A stretch of DNA of 8,372 bases from CAZCBD01 sp964496755 (GTDB taxonomy: Bacteria > Bacteroidota > Ignavibacteria > Ignavibacteriales > Melioribacteraceae): positions 1-8,372 of the forward strand of contig CAZCBD010000127.1 of NCBI GenBank assembly GCA_964496755.1, written 5' to 3'. Every line of letters begins with the position of its first letter. The first letter of the stretch is position 1. The notes below the pieces were generated by a model, which worked only from the letters and a program-made list of their open reading frames with translations, was not told the origin of the DNA and searched no databases. Shown here piece after piece: positions 1 to 5,790 of this stretch. A program made the position numbers and the translations under genes.

Positions 1-2178
1 ATTGAAACGGTCAAAAAAAGAGTCAAAGATTTATACAACAAGTTGGCAGAAGGAAATTTAATCCGAGAGAAATTTATTTGCTTAGACGGAAAAATAATTG
101 ATGTTGAGGTTGCTTCAAATATAATAAATTATAATAATAAACCTGCCGCACAAGTCATTTTTAATGATATAACTTCTAAAGTACGTGCTGAAAAGGCAAT
201 TGAAGAAAACAATAATTTCAATATTAAATTATTAAATCATTTTCCGGCTCTAATTTGGCGTTCGGATAAAGATTTTAAAATGAATTATTTTAATAAAACC
301 TGGCTGAAATTTACAGGTAGAACTTTAAGCGAAGAATTAAATAATAATTGGTTAAAATATGTACATTCGAGCTACTCGGATTATGTTGATAGTATTAAAC
401 ATAAAATTGAAAGTAGGCAGGAATTTGAAAAAACATATTTGCACAGAAGATTCGACGGCGAATATAGATGGCTAACTACATTTGGCAGACCCATTGAAGA
501 TTTGGATGGTAATTTTGCCGGATATATTGGTGTTTCTTTCGATATTACTCACAGAATAAATTTGGAAAACAAACTAAAAGAATCTGAAGAAAGATATCGC
601 ACTTTTTTTGAAGATGATGTATCAGCTGATTTTGTATGCAATTTGGACGGAGAAATTATTGAGTGCAACAAAGTATTTAAAGATTTTTTTAATATTTATA
701 ATGAAGACTGTTCTTTTAATATTGCTGAGCATTATGTAGATAAGAGTTTTCATGAAGGAATTATAAAGAAACTGCAATTCGAAAAAAAAATATCTTTCAT
801 AGAAACCCAAATGGAAAAAGGTAATGGAGAAGTTATCGAAATTGTTGAAAATCTATCCGGAATATACAATAAAAGCGGGCAATTAATTCAAATTAGAGGT
901 TACATTCTTGATAACACAAAACGAAAGAAAATTGAAGAGGAATTGGAAATTTATAAAACACATCTTGAAAATATGGTTCAATTAAATACACAAAAATATA
1001 AAATTGCTCATAAACAATTACAAGAACAGATTAAGGCAAAAACTATAATTCAAGAAAATCTGGATAATCAAAATAAATTTTTAAGAACTCTGCTGAACTC
1101 AATCCCAACTCCCATCTTTATTATTAATCGCCTAGGAAGAGTATTGGAATGTAATTTGGCTTTTGCCAAAACACAAAAAACCACATTTAAAAAATTAGTT
1201 GGTTCACAGCTAACAAATTTCCCAAATATTGAAATGGCTGCTGAGTTTAAAAAAATTGAAGAAGAACTTCTTCAAACTGCAGGGGAAAAAGATTTGGAAG
1301 CAACAATGATATTAAATGATATTCCGGCTATAGTAAAAATAACTTTGGTAAGCTTTACAAAAGAAAACGGCGCTATTGCCGGACTTGTAGGTTTAATTGT
1401 AAATATTTCTAAACATAAAAGTTTAGAACAAAAAACCAGAAATGCCTTTTTACGAGAAAAAGAAGCCTCCGACTTAAAATCGAAATTTATTTCTTTGGCT
1501 TCGCACGAATTCAGGACACCACTAACAGTGATTAATAATAGTGCTGAAATGTTAGAATTATATCTTGAAGATTTAGATAAAGCAAAATTTCTTGAATATG
1601 TAACTAAAATTCAAAAATCCGTAGAAATACTTATTAGACAACAAGATGAAATGCTAATTGTAAATCAGGCCGGCACCGATGGCTTAGGATTTATGCCAAC
1701 AAAATTTAATCTTAAATTTAATTGCCAAATTTATATTAATGAAGTACAGGATTCATACGGGCCCCATAAGCTTGAATTCGATTATGACAATCGGATTCAA
1801 GATGTATATATGGACAAGAATTTATTGAGGCATGTTTTAACAAATATTTTATCAAATGCATTTAAATATTCACCTGCAAATGAACCTATTATTTTTAAAA
1901 TTAATTTCGATAATGATAATGTTTACTTTAGTATCACGGACAAAGGAATTGGTATAAATGAAGATGATTTAAAAAAATTATACGAACCTTATCATCGAGG
2001 AAAAAACGTTGGAAATATTTCGGGTACAGGTTTGGGTATGTCAATTGTAAAATATGCAATTGAAGCTCATAAAGGGAAAATACAAGTTAAAAGTAAGCCC
2101 AATGAGGGAACAAATTTTTTAATAACATTACCTTATAAACAAACAGAATTGGAAGATGAAAAGAATACTAATAATTGA
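1..2178 (+). CDS. Multi-PAS sensor histidine kinase (5' end outside window)
   Basis: Cytoplasmic-looking sensor kinase that should autophosphorylate on His and pass phosphate to the receivers encoded next door. The frame is open from base 1, and its first residues already read as the second half of a PAS domain, so the true start lies upstream; a TTG at 43 is probably not the start. Numbering the visible 725 codons: partial PAS ~1-60; a PAS/PAC ~72-185 ending in GVSFDITHRI; a diverged PAS ~198-307; a Lys/Gln-rich coiled-coil stretch ~308-355; another PAS ~360-470; HisKA with SHEFRTPLT (phosphoacceptor H502, HExxT motif); HATPase_c with N-box Asn619, G1 box DKGIGI (D647) and G2 box GTGLGM (675-680). 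All catalytic boxes are intact. No transmembrane segment is visible, so it probably senses an intracellular cue, unless membrane segments lie upstream. The ligand cannot be told from sequence. Confidence 0.93.
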   Translation: METVKKRVKDLYNKLAEGNLIREKFICLDGKIIDVEVASNIINYNNKPAAQVIFNDITSKVRAEKAIEENNNFNIKLLNHFPALIWRSDKDFKMNYFNKTWLKFTGRTLSEELNNNWLKYVHSSYSDYVDSIKHKIESRQEFEKTYLHRRFDGEYRWLTTFGRPIEDLDGNFAGYIGVSFDITHRINLENKLKESEERYRTFFEDDVSADFVCNLDGEIIECNKVFKDFFNIYNEDCSFNIAEHYVDKSFHEGIIKKLQFEKKISFIETQMEKGNGEVIEIVENLSGIYNKSGQLIQIRGYILDNTKRKKIEEELEIYKTHLENMVQLNTQKYKIAHKQLQEQIKAKTIIQENLDNQNKFLRTLLNSIPTPIFIINRLGRVLECNLAFAKTQKTTFKKLVGSQLTNFPNIEMAAEFKKIEEELLQTAGEKDLEATMILNDIPAIVKITLVSFTKENGAIAGLVGLIVNISKHKSLEQKTRNAFLREKEASDLKSKFISLASHEFRTPLTVINNSAEMLELYLEDLDKAKFLEYVTKIQKSVEILIRQQDEMLIVNQAGTDGLGFMPTKFNLKFNCQIYINEVQDSYGPHKLEFDYDNRIQDVYMDKNLLRHVLTNILSNAFKYSPANEPIIFKINFDNDNVYFSITDKGIGINEDDLKKLYEPYHRGKNVGNISGTGLGMSIVKYAIEAHKGKIQVKSKPNEGTNFLITLPYKQTELEDEKNTNN

Positions 2179-2530
2179 TGATGCTGCAGAAATAACTACT
2201 TCTTTAGAATACTTATTTAATTTAGAAGGTTTCCAAGTTTTTACTGCTTTTAATGCCGAAGATGGAATTAGAATTGCCAAGAATGAAAAACCTAATATAA
2301 TTATTTGTGATTTGATGATGCCGGAAAAAGACGGTTATTATGTAATTGATGAATTAAAAAAAGATAGCGGAACCAATAGTATTCCGTTTATTATTATCAC
2401 TGCAAGATCAGAACCGGATGAAATCAAAAAAGGTTACTCGGTTGGTGCTTCTCATTTTTTTGTAAAACCGTTTAGTATAAAGGAATTAATTAAGGTAATT
2501 GATAATATTTTAAGTGCAACTACTGTTTAA
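2156..2530 (+). CDS. Single-domain CheY-like response regulator
   Basis: A 124-residue stand-alone receiver with no output domain, probably a phosphate shuttle or protein-binding regulator fed by the upstream kinase. The receiver signature is complete: acidic pair D8-D9 in ILIIDDA, phosphoacceptor D52 in ICDLMMPEKDG, T82 in IIITAR, and K104 in FVKPF. The ATG lies inside the end of the kinase gene in another frame (23-nt overlap), with GGAAG directly before it, so translation is probably coupled to that of the kinase. MKRILIIDD is the normal beginning of a receiver, which supports this start. Lack of a DNA-binding or enzymatic domain implies signalling by protein contact or onward phosphotransfer. 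No distinct promoter is seen, consistent with co-transcription with the kinase. Confidence 0.93.
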   Translation: MKRILIIDDAAEITTSLEYLFNLEGFQVFTAFNAEDGIRIAKNEKPNIIICDLMMPEKDGYYVIDELKKDSGTNSIPFIIITARSEPDEIKKGYSVGASHFFVKPFSIKELIKVIDNILSATTV

Positions 2531-2552
2531 TTAGTTATTGCGGGGAAAGGAG

Positions 2553-2621
2553 ATGAATAATATTTTGGTAGTTGAAGACGAGTTTTCTATCAGGTCGGCA
2601 ATTGTTGAAGTATTAAAATGA
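2553..2621 (+). pseudogene. N-terminal receiver fragment, frameshifted from 2618-3637
   Basis: A 22-codon reading frame starts at ATG 2553, preceded by the purine-rich GGGGAAAGGAG, and begins MNNILVVEDEFSIRS. This is the first strand and first helix of a receiver domain, including its acidic pair E8-D9. It stops at TGA 2619-2621, immediately after codon AAA 2616-2618. The rest of the receiver continues in the -1 frame from ATG 2618, so stop and start overlap as ATGA. Adding one A to the AAAA run (2615-2618) would restore one 361-residue protein. It may be a real mutation, a sequence error in a homopolymer, or a site of ribosomal/transcriptional slippage; sequence alone cannot decide. Confidence 0.85.
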
Positions 2622-3637
2622 ATAACTTCAATGTATTTGAAGCAAGTAACGGTTTGGAAGCTTTAGAGATATCAAATCAAATTAAACCGGATTTAATTAT
2701 TTCGGATATTCTAATGCCCGAAATGGATGGATGGGAGTTTATTGAAAAATTCAAAAAGAACAAATCCAACAAAAACATACCTGTTATATTTCTTTCCGCA
2801 TTGTCTGAGAATATGAATCTTAGGCGTGGGATGAATTTGGGTGCCGATGATTATTTGGTTAAGCCTTTTAGTACTAAAGATTTGTTACAATCAATTAATT
2901 TGAGAATTAATCGGTACAAACAACAGGTGAATGACTTAGGAAAAGTACAACAAAATTTATCAAAGTATATTCCCAAAGTTTTAACTTCACCTCTTTTGTC
3001 TATTATTGGTTTTACGGATCTTATACTTGGAGATTTCAAAAATTTATCGGAAGATGAAATTAAAAATTACCTTGGCAAGATTAAATCTTCCGGTTTGCAA
3101 CTCCAGAATATCTTAAAAAAATATATTCTTTTTACCGAAAGTTACGTGCTTTCTCAAAACGAAACTGCGCTTGAAAATATTGAATTGATAGGTGTTAAAG
3201 ATGTGAAAGATTTTGTTGAAAAAATTGTTAAGTCGAACTTTAAATCTTCCGATAGACTAAAAGATATTTCGTTTAATATTGAAAATTGTAATGTTGCTAT
3301 TGATGCAAAATACTTTGGATTGATCATTCAAGAGTTAATTGAAAATGCAATTAAATTTTCCAAACCTAATACTCCGATTTTTATTTCGGGTAGAATAGTT
3401 GATTTCAATTTTCTACTTACTATTAAAGATTATGGTTGTGGAATATCTGAAGATAAGATTGAAAATATTTTAAATTATGAAGGTTTTAAAAATGAAAATT
3501 CCGGTTATCAGGATGTTGGATTGGGATTAATTATTGTTTCAAATATCTTAAAAATTTTCAGGGGAAAAATTCACATCGAAAGTCAAAAAAATGAATATAC
3601 CAGCATTATTTTAAGCCTAAAAATATACAATCGATAA
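2618..3637 (+). CDS. Receiver-HATPase protein with His-less kinase domain (N-terminus in another frame)
   Basis: The 339-residue frame lacks the first strand of its receiver, which is encoded in the +1 frame at 2553-2618. Within this frame: phosphoacceptor D30 in ISDILMPEMDG, S60 in FLSAL, K82 in LVKPF; after rejoining these become D52, S82 and K104. Residues ~100-180 form a helical HisKA-like dimerisation region, but where HELRTPL is expected the sequence is KVLTSPL (K120), so no phosphoacceptor His is present. HATPase_c follows with N-box N243, G1 box DYGCGI (D271) and G2 box GLGL (301-304), so ATP binding looks retained. It is the third gene of the kinase/receiver cluster, probably co-transcribed. 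The likely role is a receiver-controlled partner or pseudokinase in the same relay. If the shift is real and uncorrected, the receiver would lack its acidic pair and could not be phosphorylated normally. Confidence 0.85.
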   Translation: MNNFNVFEASNGLEALEISNQIKPDLIISDILMPEMDGWEFIEKFKKNKSNKNIPVIFLSALSENMNLRRGMNLGADDYLVKPFSTKDLLQSINLRINRYKQQVNDLGKVQQNLSKYIPKVLTSPLLSIIGFTDLILGDFKNLSEDEIKNYLGKIKSSGLQLQNILKKYILFTESYVLSQNETALENIELIGVKDVKDFVEKIVKSNFKSSDRLKDISFNIENCNVAIDAKYFGLIIQELIENAIKFSKPNTPIFISGRIVDFNFLLTIKDYGCGISEDKIENILNYEGFKNENSGYQDVGLGLIIVSNILKIFRGKIHIESQKNEYTSIILSLKIYNR

Positions 3638-3714
3638 TATTTAATATTAAATAAATTAATGTTTAAATAATATTTTTCTGTTTTCACACGTTGTTTTTTC
3701 TGGGAAAGAAAAAT
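3638..3714. terminator. Convergent intergenic spacer, possible weak bidirectional terminator
   Basis: A 77-bp spacer between two convergent stop codons. It has an AT-only palindrome at 3638-3653 (TATTTAAT/ATTAAATA) and a 7-bp stem TTTTTCT (3695-3701) / AGAAAAA (3707-3713) with loop GGGAA, flanked by T-rich sequence. The position is right for a shared terminator, but neither stem is GC-rich, so this is a tentative call. Confidence 0.25.
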
Positions 3715-4167
3715 TTATTTTAATACAATGTTTTTGTTCTCTGCGTTCTTTTGAAGAGCATCCTTTATTTTTTGAACTGTTTTGTAAGTGAAAAGCCCGT
3801 ACTCTATTTTAACCGTTTCAGAATTTTTTAGAAATATTTTAATATTTGAAGTTGAGAATTGAATGTCAGTAATATCTTTCCAGTGAATAATTTGTGGCTC
3901 TTTAATTATGTAGAATTTCAGCTCAATTAATTCTTGATCAATTTTTAAATATCTTTTACCAAAAAAATCTAAAATTGATTTCCCTTTACTTTCTATAACG
4001 TGTGTTATGCCCATTATGGCAAAGATAAACCCTTGAAAAAAATAAATCCAATTAAAATCAAAAAAATTAATAATTAAAAATATTATTGAAAATATGAATA
4101 AACTTATGCCCATATAAAATCTACTTTTTGATATTTTTGTTTCATGTAGATTTAAATAAATTATCAT
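3715..4167 (-). CDS. Small two-TM membrane protein with PH-like C-terminal region
   Basis: A 150-residue protein that I do not recognise as a named family. After a short polar N-terminus there are two hydrophobic segments, ~17-36 (rich in Ile/Phe) and ~40-58, separated by a tight FDFNW turn: a helical hairpin in the inner membrane. Residues ~62-140 are soluble and look like alternating strands plus a final helix. They include the motif IIHWKDITDIQFS, reminiscent of bacterial PH-like domains attached to two membrane helices. That resemblance is an inference from pattern, not a search. The start at ATG 4167 is supported by AGGGAAC a few bases upstream (minus strand). It stands alone, convergent with the signalling cluster and separated from lysR by ~650 bp, so context gives no function. 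Confidence 0.75.
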   Translation of the reverse strand: MIIYLNLHETKISKSRFYMGISLFIFSIIFLIINFFDFNWIYFFQGFIFAIMGITHVIESKGKSILDFFGKRYLKIDQELIELKFYIIKEPQIIHWKDITDIQFSTSNIKIFLKNSETVKIEYGLFTYKTVQKIKDALQKNAENKNIVLK

Positions 4168-4386
4168 GTAGGTTCCCTATTTAAAATTCTAAAATTTTAT
4201 TTTAACCGATTTTGTTTGATCAGATTGTTTTAAAAAATTAGCCACACCACTTTATTAGCAAATTTAAAAAAATACTCTAAAATTTCAAAGAGAATGAATT
4301 ATGTTATTCAAACTTAACTTCTTCTGAATCTGAGTATTTGTTTATATGTTACTGTGGATTTAAGGTTCCGCCTTACTAGCCGAAAG

Positions 4387-4512
4387 CATACTGAGCAGAC
4401 CTGTTCCAATTCATTGGAAGTTGAAGCATGCTGAACCTGTCGAAAAAGCATATTGAGCGTAGTCGAAATTATACTAAGCTTGTCGAAATCATACTGAGCC
4501 TGTCGAAGTATG
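4387..4512. repeat. Degenerate ~20-22 bp tandem repeats (CATACTGAGC..TGTCGAA)
   Basis: Four adjacent units start at about 4427, 4449, 4470 and 4490. Each has a CATACTGAGC-like start and a TGTCGAA-like end (CATGCTGAACCTGTCGAAA; CATATTGAGCGTAGTCGAAA; ATACTAAGCTTGTCGAAA; and the unit 4490-4512). A partial fifth unit, CATACTGAGC, lies at 4387-4396. The last unit is bounded by inverted arms CATACT (4490-4495) and AGTATG (4507-4512). Between the partial and full units is a perfect small palindrome, TTCCAAT/ATTGGAA (4404-4419). The spacing and decay suggest an old non-coding tandem array; function unknown. Confidence 0.7.
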
Positions 4513-4544
4513 CGTAAGTTTATCATCACTTAACATATTCCTTG

Positions 4545-4579
4545 TTCATTTCTTTTGTCCATGATACAAAAGAAATGAA
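4545..4579. repeat. Perfect 14-bp inverted repeat with 7-nt loop
   Basis: TTCATTTCTTTTGT (4545-4558) is followed, after the 7-base loop CCATGAT, by its exact reverse complement ACAAAAGAAATGAA (4566-4579). It would form a long stem in RNA or cruciform DNA. There is no U-tract directly after it on either strand, so it is not a standard terminator. It lies just right of the tandem repeats and may be part of the same dispersed element. Confidence 0.75.
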
Positions 4580-4634
4580 TCAAAGAAAAAATCGCGGTTC
4601 CAAAAGGTTTTTCTAAAATTCTTCGCTTACTTTT

Positions 4635-4687
4635 AAAAAATAAATAATTCGTTCCGCCAAGCCGGAACTCAAACAGATTTATTTTTT
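4635..4687. repeat. Nested hairpin (GTTCCG/CGGAAC inside an A/T stem)
   Basis: Inner arms GTTCCG (4651-4656) and CGGAAC (4663-4668) enclose CCAAGC. Outer arms AAAAAATAAA (4635-4644) and TTTATTTTTT (4678-4687) also pair. On the minus strand the inner stem is followed by a T-rich stretch about 150 bp beyond the lysR stop, so it could end a long lysR transcript. On the plus strand a T-run follows it, but no upstream plus-strand gene is near. Terminator function is only a possibility. Confidence 0.4.
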
Positions 4688-4818
4688 TTCAACGAATCAA
4701 GCTCGAATTTATAAACGGAACACCTTTTAAAGCTGTGCTGATTTTTACCGGAGTGACTAAAAGAGGGAGAAAGATTTAGTTGTACTCTCATAAATTGTAG
4801 ATATTTTTTACTAAATAG

Positions 4819-5700
4819 TTACATTATAAAATTCAAAAAATTATTCAACACAGGGTTTCTGTTTTTCGGATTCCACACAGCAGATAATGTTGTTCGCTGT
4901 TTTATTTTTTTTAATTCAATAAATTTTATTTTCATATTGTAGCCCAATTGCAATGATGTGGGAACAATTGAAACACCAAATTTTTTTTCGACCATTCTGA
5001 AAATTGAACTTGCATGTACGGTTTCATGAGTAACATTAGGAGTAAATCCGGCATCATCAAATATTTGCATGACTTTTTCAAAATATGCGGGACTGTAGGA
5101 AGGTTCAAATAAGATAAACGGTTCGTTTTTAAATTGCAAAATGCTTTTAAAATTCCTTTTGTTAATTCTATGATTCTGAGGTAAGACAATTGCAAATGTA
5201 TCTTCAAATACAGGTTGAATAGTCAAATTTTTAGGAACACGTTCCAATCTTACAAAACCAATATCAATTTGTTGGTGCAACAAGCTTTCAATTTGGCGTT
5301 GATTATCAATTTCTTTCATATTAAAATGAACATTAGGAAATTGATTGCTGAATTTTGTTAAAAGATTTGGAATTATATTTTGCATTGCAGAACCAACATA
5401 GCCGAACTTCAGACTTCCGGTATCGCCTGAATTTAAAAGTTTGGCATGAGTAATTATTTTTTCAAAATGCTTAAAGGTTAAATTAATTTCCTTTTGTAAA
5501 TATTTGCCTGCCGCGGTAAGTTCAACTTTTCTGTTATGACGTTCAAATAATTGAAACCCCAAAGATTCTTCCATTTGAGCTATTTGTCTACTCAATCCCG
5601 GTTGAGAAATATATAATTGATCGGCGGCTTTTCTGAAGTGCAAATTATTTGCAACCGCTAAAAAATATCTCCAATGGCGCAATTCCAATTGATTATTCAT
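4819..5700 (-). CDS. LysR-family transcriptional regulator, divergent from hutHU
   Basis: A 293-residue LysR-type regulator, the usual family length. Residues 1-60 form the winged helix-turn-helix: ELRHWRYFLAVA, then FRKAADQLYISQPGLSRQIA and LGFQLFERHNRKVELTAAG, which is close to the family consensus. After a linker helix, ~90-293 is the periplasmic-binding-protein-like effector domain, starting GSLKFGYVGSA. I chose ATG 5700, giving MNNQLELRHWRYF, over a TTG three codons upstream (5709), because the typical LysR N-terminus begins within a few residues of this Met. No Shine-Dalgarno is visible. It is transcribed away from hutH across a 90-bp gap, the classic LysR layout, so it probably controls hutHU with a histidine-pathway compound as ligand, and also itself. 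That target and ligand are inferred; many hut operons use other regulator families. Confidence 0.93.
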   Translation of the reverse strand: MNNQLELRHWRYFLAVANNLHFRKAADQLYISQPGLSRQIAQMEESLGFQLFERHNRKVELTAAGKYLQKEINLTFKHFEKIITHAKLLNSGDTGSLKFGYVGSAMQNIIPNLLTKFSNQFPNVHFNMKEIDNQRQIESLLHQQIDIGFVRLERVPKNLTIQPVFEDTFAIVLPQNHRINKRNFKSILQFKNEPFILFEPSYSPAYFEKVMQIFDDAGFTPNVTHETVHASSIFRMVEKKFGVSIVPTSLQLGYNMKIKFIELKKIKQRTTLSAVWNPKNRNPVLNNFLNFIM

Positions 5701-5790
5701 AATTATCAAACTATTAATTAAATAATATTGTTAAGCATCAAAAATATAAATAAATTTATCGATATTAAAACAAAAAATAATGAGGATAAA
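5701..5790. promoter_or_regulatory. Divergent lysR-hutH promoter region
   Basis: This 90-bp, very AT-rich gap must hold both promoters and any LysR operator. A possible plus-strand promoter is TTGTTA (5728-5733), a 17-nt spacer, then TAAATT (5751-5756), which would give a leader of about 28 nt. A palindrome, ATAAATTTAT, lies at 5750-5759. The matches are weak in such AT-rich sequence and I could not fix a clear T-N11-A box. The hutH ribosome site GAGGA is at 5782-5786. Confidence 0.4.

Larger units (their letters stand above)
4168..4818. other. 651-bp gene-free intergenic island rich in repeats and hairpins
   Basis: No credible gene is seen on either strand. The left ~140 bp (4168-4310) is AT-rich and should hold the promoter of the small membrane-protein gene. 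From ~4360 the composition changes (more GC), with degenerate repeats carrying CTGAGC/TGTCGAA motifs (4387-4512). Then come a perfect 14-bp inverted repeat (4545-4579) and a nested hairpin (4635-4687). The one longer minus-strand frame here (4314-4529) simply reads through the repeats, giving low-complexity peptide such as LRQAQYDFDKL. A frame from 4561 on the + strand is interrupted by stops. The block looks like non-coding, possibly dispersed, repeat sequence. Confidence 0.6.

Noticed and set aside
43..45. TTG as the kinase start codon
   Set aside because: The frame is open upstream to base 1 and the preceding residues already fit a PAS domain, so the start is outside the window.
622..810. 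Minus-strand frame inside the histidine kinase
   Set aside because: It lies wholly within a well-supported PAS-domain coding region; it is a shadow frame.
2851..3039. Minus-strand frame inside the receiver-HATPase gene
   Set aside because: It is antisense to conserved receiver sequence and has no domain of its own.
4387..4512. CRISPR array
   Set aside because: Units are directly adjacent and degenerate, with no unique ~30-bp spacers and no cas genes nearby.
4314..4529. 71-residue minus-strand reading frame
   Set aside because: It reads through the degenerate tandem repeats, gives low-complexity peptide (LRQAQYDFDKL) and has no recognisable domain.
4932..5207. 91-residue frame inside lysR
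   Set aside because: It is an alternate frame of the LysR effector domain, which is clearly the real product.
5728..5730. TTG as the hutH start
   Set aside because: ATG 5791 has a better ribosome site and gives the normal family N-terminus and length.
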